The notes: generated from the letters alone by a model not told the origin. DNA of 64,000 nucleotides from Insolitispirillum peregrinum (GCF_042665255.1 NZ_JBHTCD010000012.1); one strand, 5' to 3'. Counted from the stretch's first letter, positions 8,464-17,751 are shown. Made by a program: numbers and translations.

Positions 8464-10641
8464 TCAGTTCTGCGCCAACTGGATCAGCCGGTTGGCCAGC
8501 ACCAGCTTTTCCGACAGGGTGACGGCCAGCAGGCGGTGGAACAGCAGGGCCAGTTCGCTGTCGGTTTTCTCCAGATGCTCCAGACGGCCCCGGCCAAGGC
8601 GGAAGATGGTCGAGGGCGTTTCCACCACCACATCGGCAGTGCGCTTGCCGCCGAGATAGAGGGCGATCTCACCGACCACCGCCCCCGAGGTCATGGTGCG
8701 CAGGCGCAGCGGGCGGCCATTGGGCAGGGTGATCTGCACCTTGACCCGTCCATGGCCCAGCACATAGATGTCATCGGCGCTTTCTCCGGCGCGGATCAGG
8801 TCGGCTCCGGGGGGCAGGGTCAGCTTGTCCATTGCCGCCACCAGATCGGGCAGGCGGGGATGGGGGCCAAGGGCGCCTTCCAGATGGCGGAGCACTTCGC
8901 TGGTGCTGCCTGCGCTGGCGTCGTCCTGCAACAGGGCCTCTTCGCAGGCCTCAAGGGCGTGGTCGATGTCCGGGGCCAGTTGGCAACCGGAATGGGAGGC
9001 AAAGGCCAGTCCGGCACGCTCGACCGCCAGCCGCAGGTCGGGGGACAGGTGGCTGAAGATCACCGTCACCCCTTCGGCATCGGCCATGGTGCAAATCTTG
9101 AGAAAGCCCGCCGTGGCCGCCGAGTCCGCGCCGCTGACCGCCCGCAGGTCGAGCAGCAGGAACTGCAACGGGCGCTCGGAGATGGTCTGCAGGCGCTCGC
9201 GCACTTCGGATACCACCCGCTCGACGGTGCCAAAGAACAGGTAACCTTGTAGTTGCAGGACGTGGATGCGCTGGCCCTGAGAGTTCAGGCGCTGGAGGGC
9301 GGCGGTCGAGCGGTCAACGCTGCTGCGCAACTCGGTGCCGGTGGCGACCATCCGCACCACCGGCAGGCGGGAATAGGTATAGACGAACATCACCACCGAA
9401 ATGGCCAGCCCCAGCGCCAGCCCGGCGAGGAAGCCGACCAGCATGATCGCCAGCAGGATGGCCGCCACCACCAGCCATTCGCGGCGGGGCAACTGGTGGC
9501 GGGAGGCGACCAGCCATTCCAGCAGCAGTTCCAGCCCGAGGAAGATCATCAGCCCGGCGGCGAGGAAGGTCGGCATCAGGGCGGCCAGCAACGGGGCGCA
9601 CAGCAGGCCGATGGCCAGCACGCAGGCGGTGGCCATCCCCGCTGCCCGGCCATGGACTCCCAGTTTGTCGGCCAGCAGGGTCATCCCCAGCCCGACAAAG
9701 CCCGACGTTCCCCCGATCAGCCCGCTGAGCAGATTGGCCAGCCCGCTGGAGCGCAATTCGGCATTGGCATCGAGATCCCTGCCCGAGGACAGTTCCAGTC
9801 CGCTGCTGTTCAGCAGCAGGCCAATCATGCTGAGGACCACCGCCGAGGCCATTGCCGGCGTGGTGGCCAGCACCGCCCGCCAGTCGGCATTTTGCACCAC
9901 CCATACCGGCGAGGGCAGGGCGATGGTGCCATCGGCAGGGGTGGTGGGCAGCCAGCTCCAGGCCCGCGCCTGATCGGTGGAGACATCGCCTGCGGCCAGC
10001 AGGGCGTAAAACACTCCCCCGGCCCCAACCATCACCAGCGGAGCGATCAGCGGATTGGCCGAGCGGCGCAGGGCCAGCAGCAGGGCTACCGCAAACAGGC
10101 CGGCGGGCAGGATTTTTGCCAGCGCCAGCGGGTCGGCCAGGGTGCTGAACAGGGCCGATGCCTGATGGCTGCCACTCAGCATCACCGCTGCGCCTTCGAT
10201 CAGCAGCCAGCCCGACCCGGCCAGAAAGCCCGCCACCACCGGATAGGGCAGAAAGCGCACCAGTCCCCCCAGTCGCAGGGTGCCGAACAGCCAGAAACAG
10301 GCCCCGGTCAGCACCGTGCTGGTGCCCAGCACCGCAAAGACGGTGGCGATGCGTTGATCGCTGCTGCTGGTGGTCATGGTGGCGGTGACGCCGACAATCG
10401 ACGAGGCCAGAATGGCGATGCTGGTTTCCTGTACCATGGCGATGGTGTTGGGATTGCTGCTGCGCAGGGCGATGACCAGCGCCAGAATCACCCCGCTGAG
10501 CAACAGGACGCCAACCCCCATCCCCAGCCCGGCAGACAGGGCACCGGGGAACAGCAGAGCGGCAAAGGCCAGACTGGCCCCCAGATTGTCGATACCGGCA
10601 ATCAGGCCGACCATGGCCGGGCCGAGTGTACGTTTGAGCAT
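8464..10641 (-). CDS. SulP family anion transporter with STAS and cyclic-nucleotide-binding domains
   Basis: The 725-residue protein starts with a SulP/SLC26 transporter core (residues 1-430), including the N-terminal GLIAGIDNLGASLAFAALLF and NPNTIAMVQETSIAILAS segments. A STAS domain follows (about 455-560; RIHVLQLQGYLFFGTVERV and LLLDLRAVSGADSAA). A cyclic-nucleotide-binding domain closes the protein (about 605-725; GADLIRAGESADDIYVLGHG and VVGEIALYLGGKRTADV). SulP proteins move sulfate, bicarbonate or other anions; the substrate cannot be read here. The added cNMP domain suggests nucleotide-gated transport. The gene is divergent from selO across about 200 bases and is not obviously in an operon. 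Confidence 0.88.
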   Translation of the reverse strand: MLKRTLGPAMVGLIAGIDNLGASLAFAALLFPGALSAGLGMGVGVLLLSGVILALVIALRSSNPNTIAMVQETSIAILASSIVGVTATMTTSSSDQRIATVFAVLGTSTVLTGACFWLFGTLRLGGLVRFLPYPVVAGFLAGSGWLLIEGAAVMLSGSHQASALFSTLADPLALAKILPAGLFAVALLLALRRSANPLIAPLVMVGAGGVFYALLAAGDVSTDQARAWSWLPTTPADGTIALPSPVWVVQNADWRAVLATTPAMASAVVLSMIGLLLNSSGLELSSGRDLDANAELRSSGLANLLSGLIGGTSGFVGLGMTLLADKLGVHGRAAGMATACVLAIGLLCAPLLAALMPTFLAAGLMIFLGLELLLEWLVASRHQLPRREWLVVAAILLAIMLVGFLAGLALGLAISVVMFVYTYSRLPVVRMVATGTELRSSVDRSTAALQRLNSQGQRIHVLQLQGYLFFGTVERVVSEVRERLQTISERPLQFLLLDLRAVSGADSAATAGFLKICTMADAEGVTVIFSHLSPDLRLAVERAGLAFASHSGCQLAPDIDHALEACEEALLQDDASAGSTSEVLRHLEGALGPHPRLPDLVAAMDKLTLPPGADLIRAGESADDIYVLGHGRVKVQITLPNGRPLRLRTMTSGAVVGEIALYLGGKRTADVVVETPSTIFRLGRGRLEHLEKTDSELALLFHRLLAVTLSEKLVLANRLIQLAQN

Positions 10642-10838
10642 GCGGATGATCCCTGTTGGGCAAAAAGCGGCAGCGGGCAGGAAACAGACGGGCGTTCGTA
10701 ATACGGCAGTCCCGGCGCGGCGGGCGAGGAAAAACCGCAGATGTCAGCCGCGAGCCATGTTTTGTCGCATCGGTCCTTGGCGATACTCCGGCTTTCTGTT
10801 AGGGTAATACCTTGGAATAATTCAAAGGTATAGTTCAA

Positions 10839-12311
10839 ATGACCGACCAATCATGTTCTTCTGTTCCCGGCTGGTCCTTTGACAACAGCTATGCCCGCTT
10901 GCCGGAGCTGTTTTTCCGCAAGCAGAACCCGACACCGGCCCGGCAACCGGCTCCGGTGGTGTTTAACCATCAGTTGGCCGCCCAACTGGGGCTGGACCTG
11001 AATGCTGCCGACCCGCTGTCGGTGGCGGTGGTGTTTGCAGGCAACCAGTTGCCGCCCGGCAGCGAGCCGCTGGCGCAGGCCTATGCCGGACACCAGTTCG
11101 GGAACTTCACAATGCTGGGCGATGGGCGGGCGATCCTGTTGGGCGAACATCTTACCCCGGATGGGCTGCGGCTGGATATTCACCTGAAAGGGGCAGGGCA
11201 GACCCCCTATTCCCGCCGGGGCGATGGCCGGGCGGCGCTGGGGCCGATGCTGCGCGAATACCTGATCAGCGAGGCGATGGTGGCACTGGGCATTCCCACC
11301 ACCCGCAGTCTGGCGGTGGTCACCACCGGCGAAGCGGTGTACCGCGAGGCAGCCTTGCCCGGCGCGGTGCTGACGCGGGTGGCCTCCAGCCATTTGCGGG
11401 TGGGAACCTTTGAATACGCCGCCGCTTACAATAAGGGCGAAGGACTGGCCGCGCTGGTCAATTACACTCTGGCCCGCCATTACCCCCAGTTGCTGGATGA
11501 GGAACACCCGGTGCTGGCGTTGCTGTCGGCGGTGATCGACCGGCAGGCCGACCTGATCACCCACTGGATGCGGGTCGGTTTTGTGCATGGGGTGATGAAC
11601 ACCGACAACATGACCATCAGCGGTGAAACCATCGACTATGGCCCGTGCGCGTTCATGGACGCCTATGATCCGGCGACGGTGTTCAGCTCGATTGATCGCC
11701 ATGGACGCTATGCCTTTGGCCGACAGGCGGTGATCGCGCAATGGAATCTGGCCCGCTTTGCCGAAAGCCTGCTGCCGCTGCTGCATCCGCGTCAGGACGA
11801 AGCCATTGCGATTGCCGAACAGGCCATCAACGGCTTCAAGGACCGTTTTGATCAGCGCTGGTTGCACATGATGGGGCGCAAGCTGGGTCTGTTTGACGTG
11901 CGGGCCGGAGACGAACAGTTGGTGCGCGACCTGTTGGGCTGGATGCAGACCACCGGTGCCGACTATACCAACACCTTCCGCACCTTGTCGCCCTTGGGGC
12001 TGTTGTCCGAGGAGCAGGCCGCCGATCCGGTGCTGGAGGAATGGCACCAGACATGGCAGCAGCGTTTGCAGCAGCAGGGGCAGGATGTTCAGGCCGCACT
12101 GGCATTGATGAACAGCCAGAACCCGGCCTATATCCCGCGCAATCATCTGGTCGAACAGGCGCTGGCGGCCGCCCATGAGGGGGATCTGGGGGCATTCGGG
12201 GCACTGCTGGGTGTTCTGGAAGCGCCCTATGAACAGCGCAGCGGCCTGGAAGCCTATGCCGCCCCGCCGCCGCCGTCGGACGAGCCATACCAGACGTTCT
12301 GCGGAACCTGA
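10839..12311 (+). CDS. selO: protein adenylyltransferase SelO (YdiU) pseudokinase
   Basis: The 490-residue protein matches the SelO family from end to end. Signature stretches are YAGHQFGNFTMLGDGRAILL, LKGAGQTPYSRRGDGRAALG, REYLISEAM and the catalytic loop region HGVMNTDNMTISGETIDYGP, where DYGP takes the place of the kinase DFG. SelO transfers AMP from ATP to Ser/Thr/Tyr of redox proteins. The C-terminus ends TFCGT, so a cysteine sits where eukaryotic homologues have selenocysteine. The gene stands alone and is followed by a mosaic repeat. Confidence 0.93.
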   Translation: MTDQSCSSVPGWSFDNSYARLPELFFRKQNPTPARQPAPVVFNHQLAAQLGLDLNAADPLSVAVVFAGNQLPPGSEPLAQAYAGHQFGNFTMLGDGRAILLGEHLTPDGLRLDIHLKGAGQTPYSRRGDGRAALGPMLREYLISEAMVALGIPTTRSLAVVTTGEAVYREAALPGAVLTRVASSHLRVGTFEYAAAYNKGEGLAALVNYTLARHYPQLLDEEHPVLALLSAVIDRQADLITHWMRVGFVHGVMNTDNMTISGETIDYGPCAFMDAYDPATVFSSIDRHGRYAFGRQAVIAQWNLARFAESLLPLLHPRQDEAIAIAEQAINGFKDRFDQRWLHMMGRKLGLFDVRAGDEQLVRDLLGWMQTTGADYTNTFRTLSPLGLLSEEQAADPVLEEWHQTWQQRLQQQGQDVQAALALMNSQNPAYIPRNHLVEQALAAAHEGDLGAFGALLGVLEAPYEQRSGLEAYAAPPPPSDEPYQTFCGT

Positions 12312-12317
12312 CCGGTG

Positions 12318-12632
12318 AGACCAGCGTGCGTTAAACCTGACGCCACAGTGCACGACAGTTGGTAAGAAAGTGCAGGCTGCCACCTGAACCGCCCGAGGCC
12401 TCTGGGCCTCGAACGCTCACTTGGGCCTGAGGCCGCGAACCCCCATTTTTTCTTTCAATATCAAGTCAATGGGGTCTGGGGCCTAAAGGCCCCAGCGAGG
12501 TTTGGAGCAGCGCTCCATGATCCTGTTTCACAACTGTCGTGTATTGTGATCTGACGCAGGCACGCTGGTCTGACCTTTTGTTTTGTCGCAGTGATTTTGC
12601 GCAAAGCCGGTTCCCGCTTTTGCGCTCACTGC
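12318..12632. repeat. mosaic palindromic repeat: module B, module C, module B inverted, module A
   Basis: Two copies of an approximately 40-base sequence face each other at 12318-12360 (GACCAGCGTGCG...CACGACAGTT) and 12532-12571 (AACTGTCG...GCACGCTGGTC). They enclose module C in reverse orientation (about 12440-12519, with GGGGCC/GGCCCC and TGGAGC/GCTCCA hairpins). Module A follows at 12588-12632, here with stem GCAGTGA...TCACTGC. No coding sequence is seen inside. It occupies nearly the whole 340-base gap between selO and the permease gene. Confidence 0.8.
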
Positions 12633-12650
12633 TCCAGGGCGACTGATGCG

Positions 12651-14072
12651 TTACAGCCACCCCAGCAGGTGGAACCACAGGTAATCCAGCGGTCCCAGAA
12701 GCGCAAAGCTCGCCACCGCCAGCGTCAGGCACAGGCGCAGTCCGTCTCCTGCCGGAACCTTCCCCATCCCCATCGCCACCACAATGGGCGACGCCTGATA
12801 AGGCAGCAGGGGCGTCGCATAGCCCAGCACTTGCACCATCAGCACCGTCGCCACGGGCCAGCCGGTCCCGTCGGCCAGACTTTGCGCCAGCGGCGTGAAC
12901 AGGGCGGGGACGCCATTGGCCGTCACCACAAAATTCAGCGCGCTGACCAGCGCCAGCAGCGAGGCGAAGTTGCCCGCCGGATGATCCGGCGACAGCGGTA
13001 ACACCCGCAACAGGGCCTGCCCGACCGCTTGCCCCAGACCGCTGCTGCTGACCACCGCGGCCAGCCCGAGAATGCCCGCGATATAAAGGCAGGTCCGCAC
13101 ATTGACCCCGGCGGCAAACTGGTCCCCGGTCAGGAAGCCAATCCGGGGCAACAGGCACAGACAGGCCGCTGCCAGACCGACCCATGCCGGTGAAATGCCG
13201 TGCAGCGAGTCCGTCACCCACAAGGCCAGCGTCACCAGCAAAATCGCCGTCAGCCGCTTTTCTGCCGCCGACCAGGGGGATGGGGCGTCCTTGACATCGA
13301 CCGGACGGTCCAGGCCAGCGTGTGTTAAACCGGACGCAGGCACGCTGGTCCAGGATTTTGTTTTGCCGCATCGTTGTGGCGAAAACCGGTTCCCACTTTT
13401 CGCACAATGCTCCAGCGGCTGAGGCAGGGGGAACAGCAGCAGCAGGCACAGGACCAGCATCGCCCCTTTCAGGACGCCGAGGATCGGCGCGTGCAAGGCC
13501 AGATAGGACAGATAGGAAAAATGCAGGCCATAGCCACTTTCCGCCGCCCCGGCCATCACCATGTTGGGAACGTTGGCCGGTAAAATGCTGGTTGAAAGCT
13601 GAAACGTTCCAAAGCCGACCGCCAGAGCCAGCGCAATCCGCCCCTTGCTGCCCTCGGCCAGACCGCTGCGCTCGGCCAGAGCCATCACGATTGGCATCAA
13701 CAGGGCAATTCGTCCCATGTTGGACGGCATGACAAAGGCCAGGGCATAGGTCAACGCGACCACCCCGACCAGCATGCGCAGCCACGATCCGGCCAGCGGA
13801 ACCGCCAGCATGCGGGCAACCCGGTCTGCCAGCCCGACCGAGCGGATGGCGGTTCCAATGACAAATCCGCTCAGGACCAGCCAGAACGCTGACGATCCGA
13901 AGCCTGCAAACACCTGTTCCGGCGGAGCAAGATGCAGCATCATTGCCCCGGCAAAGAACATCAGCGCCGTCAGATACTCCGGCAGCCGGTTGCTGGCCCA
14001 CAGGGCAATGATCACAAAGGTAAACAGGCCCGGCATCAGCAGGGGAGAGGCCAAAACCGCAGGGATCGTCAT
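12651..14072 (-). CDS. SLC13/DASS-type anion permease with in-frame repeat insertion
   Basis: The product (473 residues from this start) is a polytopic permease of the divalent anion:Na+ symporter or related ArsB/NhaD group. Evidence includes the early LPEYLTALMFFAGAMML, the FVMPSNMGRIALLMP motif, the STSILPANVPNMVMAG re-entrant-type loop, and a second half with a similar layout. A GTG start 45 bases upstream is possible, but the ATG at 14072 has GGAG seven bases before it. Residues about 220-253 (LEHCAKSGNRF to SGLTHAGL) are not permease sequence: they are a translated repeat element that separates the two halves. The reading frame is intact, so the protein may still fold if this is a cytoplasmic loop. 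Substrate unknown. Confidence 0.75.
   Translation of the reverse strand: MTIPAVLASPLLMPGLFTFVIIALWASNRLPEYLTALMFFAGAMMLHLAPPEQVFAGFGSSAFWLVLSGFVIGTAIRSVGLADRVARMLAVPLAGSWLRMLVGVVALTYALAFVMPSNMGRIALLMPIVMALAERSGLAEGSKGRIALALAVGFGTFQLSTSILPANVPNMVMAGAAESGYGLHFSYLSYLALHAPILGVLKGAMLVLCLLLLFPLPQPLEHCAKSGNRFSPQRCGKTKSWTSVPASGLTHAGLDRPVDVKDAPSPWSAAEKRLTAILLVTLALWVTDSLHGISPAWVGLAAACLCLLPRIGFLTGDQFAAGVNVRTCLYIAGILGLAAVVSSSGLGQAVGQALLRVLPLSPDHPAGNFASLLALVSALNFVVTANGVPALFTPLAQSLADGTGWPVATVLMVQVLGYATPLLPYQASPIVVAMGMGKVPAGDGLRLCLTLAVASFALLGPLDYLWFHLLGWL
13315..13412. repeat. module B + module A palindromic repeat inside a coding sequence
   Basis: Module B (13315-13350, CCAGCGTGTG...GGCACGCTGG) and module A (13368-13410, GCATCGTTGTGGCGAAAA...TTTTCGCACAATGC) lie in the same order and spacing as in the intergenic copies. 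They sit inside the permease gene, in frame, and add about 33 residues. The copy is well preserved, so the insertion is probably fairly recent. Confidence 0.85.
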
Positions 14073-14192
14073 TGCCGTGCTCCAGAGCAATGAGCGCGCT
14101 TCACCGTGAAGGCTCACAGCTTCAGAAGTTTATAACGCCACGCCACCGGAAACAGTCAATGAACGATCGTTTCCACCGCCAGAACAGGGGAG

Positions 14193-15098
14193 CTATTCGA
14201 CGTTCTGCACCTGCTCGCGCAACTGGTCGATCACCGCTTTCAGCTCCAGACCGATCCGGGTCAGATCGGTATCCTGCGCCTTGGAGCACAGGGTGTTGGC
14301 CTCGCGGTTGAACTCCTGACACAGGAAGTCGAGACGACGGCCACAGGCTCCGCCCTTGCTCAGCAGGTCGTCGGCCTGCGCCAGATGTGCCCGCAAGCGG
14401 TCCAGCTCTTCCCGGACATCCAGACGGGTGACAATCAACGCCACTTCCTGCACCAGACGGTCTTCCGGGATGGTTGTCCCCTCACCGCCCAGCATGTCCA
14501 GAACATCGCTGATTTGCCGTTGCAGGCGACCGCGCACGCTGTCGGCACGCAAGGCCGCCGTCTGCTCGGCCTGCCCGACCAGTTCCTGAATGGTGGCCAA
14601 CTGGCCGCGCAAAACCGCCTCCAGCCGCTGCCCTTCTTCGGCGCGGGCCGCTTTCAGATCGTTCAGAACCTGCACCAGTCCGGCCCGCAGCGCCGCCGTA
14701 TGCTGCTCGCGGTCTGTGGGGGAAATGTCCTGCTCGTCGGCAGCCATCAGCACGCCGCGGACTGCCAGCAAGCCGTCAAAGGTCGGCGGTGCAATATGCG
14801 GCGGCAAATCGCGCGCCATCTCCATCAACTGCTGCAACAGGGCACTGTTGACCGCCACCGCCGCCGCCGCGCCTTCGGGTTGACCATGCAGGTTCAGCGA
14901 CACCGACACGTTCCCGCGTCCCAGCGCCTTGCTGATCATGTCCCGGCACGGGCCTTCCTGATCCTCATAGCCGGATGGCAGGCGCAGGCGCACGTCCAGA
15001 CCCTTGCCATTGACGCTGCGCGCTTCCCATACCCACCCCGGAGCTTGCGGGCTGGCAGGGCCTGAACAGCGGGCAAAGCCGGTCATGCTGGCAATCAT
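14193..15098 (-). CDS. yicC: YicC family endoribonuclease
   Basis: The 301-residue protein begins MIASMTGFAR, the family's hallmark N-terminus, followed by WEARSVNGKGLDVRLRLP. It ends with the conserved region RRLDFLCQEFNREANTLCSK and the ELKAVIDQLREQVQNVE helix. YicC proteins cut RNA and are implicated in small-RNA turnover. The start ATG at 15098 has AGGAG six bases upstream; the reading frame stays open for over 350 bases further upstream, but that part overlaps gmk and is not coding. The gene is divergent from gmk, a common partner in Proteobacteria. Confidence 0.92.
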   Translation of the reverse strand: MIASMTGFARCSGPASPQAPGWVWEARSVNGKGLDVRLRLPSGYEDQEGPCRDMISKALGRGNVSVSLNLHGQPEGAAAAVAVNSALLQQLMEMARDLPPHIAPPTFDGLLAVRGVLMAADEQDISPTDREQHTAALRAGLVQVLNDLKAARAEEGQRLEAVLRGQLATIQELVGQAEQTAALRADSVRGRLQRQISDVLDMLGGEGTTIPEDRLVQEVALIVTRLDVREELDRLRAHLAQADDLLSKGGACGRRLDFLCQEFNREANTLCSKAQDTDLTRIGLELKAVIDQLREQVQNVE

Positions 15099-15276
15099 CA
15101 AATGCTCCTGTGCGGGATGGGACAGAGGGGGGTGTTGTATACCATGTCCCCCCTGCTGCCAACCGGATGCCCCTCCAGAGGCCGGATGAGGGAGGCCGGA
15201 TGAGACTTGCCCTGCACCGGGTTCTGGTGTTTTGTCTGCCCATCCGCTCCTCATCCAATCCCGCGAGGCCCCTGCC

Positions 15277-15930
15277 ATGACCACCCCTGTTTCCCAGCCT
15301 GCCGCCCCGATTGCCCGCCGTGGGGTGATGCTGGTGCTGTCATCGCCATCCGGGGCGGGCAAGTCGACCATCTCGCGCGCCCTGCTCGACAGCGAAGCCG
15401 AACTGGCCCTGTCGGTCTCGGTTACCACCCGCGATCCGCGTCCGGGCGAAGACGAGGCCATCCACTATTTCTTCCGCTCGGTTCCCGAGGTCGAAGCGAT
15501 GGCCGAAAAGGGCGAGTTGCTGGAATGGGCCAAGGTGTTCGAAAATTACTATGGCACCCCGCGCCAGCCGGTCGAACAGGCGTTGCAGGCCGGTCGCGAC
15601 GTGATGTTTGACATCGACTGGCAGGGCAATCGCCAGCTGAAGGCCAATGCGCCCGACGATGTGGTCAGCATCTTTATCCTGCCGCCCTCGCTGGCCGAAC
15701 TGGAAAGCCGTCTGGTCAAGCGCGGGCAGGACAGCGCCGAGGTAATCGCCAAACGGATGGCCAAGGCGGTCGATGAAATCAGCCACTGGGGCGAATACGA
15801 CTATTGCGTGGTGAACATTTCACTGGAAGACAGCATCGCGCAGGTCAAGGCGATCCTGCACGCCGAGCGCCTGAAGCGGGAACGCCGGATCGGGATGGCG
15901 GCCTTTGTCGCCGACGCTCTGGCGGGATGA
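15277..15930 (+). CDS. gmk: guanylate kinase
   Basis: The 217-residue enzyme phosphorylates GMP to GDP with ATP. It has the P-loop SSPSGAGKST, the GMP-binding SVSVTTRDPRPGE, the lid-side YYGTPRQPVEQAL and the DIDWQGNRQL segment typical of the family. The chosen ATG gives a short N-terminal extension (MTTPVSQPAAPIARRG), with GAGG about eight bases upstream; an earlier in-frame ATG at 15232 lacks a clear ribosome site. It is transcribed away from yicC. Confidence 0.95.
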   Translation: MTTPVSQPAAPIARRGVMLVLSSPSGAGKSTISRALLDSEAELALSVSVTTRDPRPGEDEAIHYFFRSVPEVEAMAEKGELLEWAKVFENYYGTPRQPVEQALQAGRDVMFDIDWQGNRQLKANAPDDVVSIFILPPSLAELESRLVKRGQDSAEVIAKRMAKAVDEISHWGEYDYCVVNISLEDSIAQVKAILHAERLKRERRIGMAAFVADALAG

Positions 15931-15956
15931 CCCTGGCGTCAGGATACGACAGTTTG

Positions 15957-16046
15957 GGAACAAGGATGTGGAGCGCTGCTCCACACCTCGCCGGGGCCTT
16001 CAGGCCCCGGACCCCATTGATTTGATATTGAAAGAAAAAACGGGGA
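15957..16046. repeat. module C palindromic repeat
   Basis: The perfect palindrome TGGAGCGCTGCTCCA is followed by CGGGGCCTTCAGGCCCCGG and an AT-rich tail (TTGATATTGAAAG). The same order recurs near 42297, 63718 and, inverted, 12440. A preceding ACGACAGTTTGGG looks like a remnant of module B. It lies between the 3' ends of gmk and the saccharopine-dehydrogenase-like gene, where either RNA could form the hairpins. Confidence 0.8.
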
Positions 16047-16055
16047 CGCTCTGCT

Positions 16056-17318
16056 TTAGACAGCCGCCGGTGTTCTCTGCGTCTGTGCCACAGAGCGTTT
16101 TGGCGGCGTCTCGTTGCCAATGGTGGCGGGTACGACCTGTGTCCGCTGGGCTTCACGCTCCAGCAGCACCTGCACCAGTTTGCTCTCTGCCATATAGGAG
16201 CGCAGAGGCAGCAGGCCCGGAGTGGTATAGGCCCCCGGCAGCAGGCTTGCCCGATCCTCCAGACTCTGACGCGCCAAAGCAATGACCGGCAGGATCGGCA
16301 GATAAGCTGCCTCGGGCGCAGAGGCAATCAGGCTGCTGACCCGGGTCAGCGGGCGTCCCATCGAATCATCGCCATGGGCTTCGACAATCAGACCACCAGC
16401 ATGGGATGTCCCACGCGCCAACCGTTTGAGCAACCAGGGCATCATCCGCTGCCCACGACGCAGCCGGGCCTGTTCGGCGGCGGTCAATGGCCGCTGCCCG
16501 CCGTGCGGATGCGGCATACTCTCTTCCTGCAAACCCTGCCTCAGATGCGACAGAAGCCAGACCGCCCGTGGTGTCAGAAAACCTGGTAAGGCGAGCCGGG
16601 TTTCCAGCGTTTCCAGATCAGGGAAGCGCGGCGGCAGGGTTTCATTGTCCGGCATGTCGCACAGCATGCTGGAACAGCGTCCGACAGACGGAACTGACAG
16701 TTTCCGGAGGTGGCGCCCACTCATCTCCTGGATCTTTTGGCCATTGCGCAGAACTGTCATCGGACGTCCCACCGTTGACAACAGCGTTGCCAACTGGGAC
16801 CCCGGCCCCAGCGACCGTACACCGGGAATGACCGTCACGCGGACATCCCGGATATGATTGAACTGCGGGGCTATTTCATCCAGCAGCGCAGAACCGAGGC
16901 TGGAGGTTGACGCCCCACAGATCAGCGGCACACCGGCCTTGAGGGCCAGCGGATGCAGGGCACCGGTGAAGGAGGCCATGAATGTCCGGCGGTCTGCCGC
17001 ATCAATATAGGGAATACCGGCAGCCAGACAGGCCTCGGCCATCTGGTAGGTATACTGGGTAAAGGGGCCTTCGGCATGTAAAACCAGCTTTGCCCCGCTG
17101 GCCGTCAGCATCGATGCCGGAGAAAGGCAATCTTCGGGGGGAACCGAATGCACATGGCATTCCGGGCTGTCCTGACGGATGGTGTCACACAGGGCATCAC
17201 AGTGCTGGTCCGGGGTTCCGGCCAGCCACAGGCGCACATCCGGCAACAGGGCAGCCAACCGGGCCAGAGAGTGGCCTAAAGGCTGGTGGCAACCGGTAAC
17301 CAGGACTGATGTGCTCAT
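16056..17318 (-). CDS. saccharopine dehydrogenase-like NAD(P)-binding protein
   Basis: The 420-residue protein has an N-terminal Rossmann segment (VLVTGCHQPLGHSLARLAAL). It also has the family's pattern LVLHAEGPFTQYTYQMAEAC followed by GIPYIDAADRRTF, as in saccharopine-dehydrogenase-like reductases and trans-acting enoyl reductases. The substrate is not evident and the C-terminal half is family-specific. GGAG precedes the ATG by four bases. The gene appears monocistronic and ends just beyond a module C repeat. Confidence 0.7.
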   Translation of the reverse strand: MSTSVLVTGCHQPLGHSLARLAALLPDVRLWLAGTPDQHCDALCDTIRQDSPECHVHSVPPEDCLSPASMLTASGAKLVLHAEGPFTQYTYQMAEACLAAGIPYIDAADRRTFMASFTGALHPLALKAGVPLICGASTSSLGSALLDEIAPQFNHIRDVRVTVIPGVRSLGPGSQLATLLSTVGRPMTVLRNGQKIQEMSGRHLRKLSVPSVGRCSSMLCDMPDNETLPPRFPDLETLETRLALPGFLTPRAVWLLSHLRQGLQEESMPHPHGGQRPLTAAEQARLRRGQRMMPWLLKRLARGTSHAGGLIVEAHGDDSMGRPLTRVSSLIASAPEAAYLPILPVIALARQSLEDRASLLPGAYTTPGLLPLRSYMAESKLVQVLLEREAQRTQVVPATIGNETPPKRSVAQTQRTPAAV

Positions 17319-17705
17319 CGCGCTCCGCCTTTATGCTGCCTTGATGCCGTCCCCTGGATCCGGACCTGGAAGATCGGCCAATACACGGAACCATAGAGTG
17401 GTTATGGTATGCCCTTACCCACGCCCTTATCAATAAGTCTTATGGCCAGTGACAGGCCAATACCCTGAAAATAAAAGTGGATATAATCCAAAGGTATTAT
17501 CCCTGCGGGTAAGACCAAAGGGATAGGATGTTCTCCTCTTCGCGATTGCCCTCACAAAGGTTTCCTTATCCACTCTGCTCTTCCGAACCATCCCGTCAGG
17601 CACCATCTTGCGTCCTGAAGTGACTGAATAATCCTGCGACCAAACTCACGTTTCAGGCCGTGTTGAAGGGGGTGGGAAAAAATGCAAAAAAATGAAACAA
17701 ATCTG
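17319..17705. other. intergenic region, no gene seen
   Basis: About 390 bases between the divergent saccharopine-dehydrogenase-like gene and the tRNA promoter hold no convincing reading frame or hairpin. The stretch is relatively AT-rich in its middle part (17430-17520) and probably carries the promoter of the minus-strand gene. Confidence 0.4.
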
Positions 17706-17734
17706 TTGACGGGTTCCGAAAGATATAGCATAAA
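17706..17734 (+). promoter_or_regulatory. probable sigma-70 promoter of the tRNA-Glu cluster
   Basis: TTGACG at 17706-17711 and CATAAA at 17729-17734 are separated by 17 bases, close to -35/-10 consensus. The first tRNA starts about 18 bases after the -10 hexamer. Confidence 0.55.
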
Positions 17735-17751
17735 CCGCCCCACGCCTCGAC

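Noticed and set aside
12466..14001. A 511-codon minus-strand frame overlapping the SLC13-type permease
   Set aside because: It is in another frame of the same strand with glycine/arginine-rich composition. The permease frame shows membrane helices and conserved motifs.
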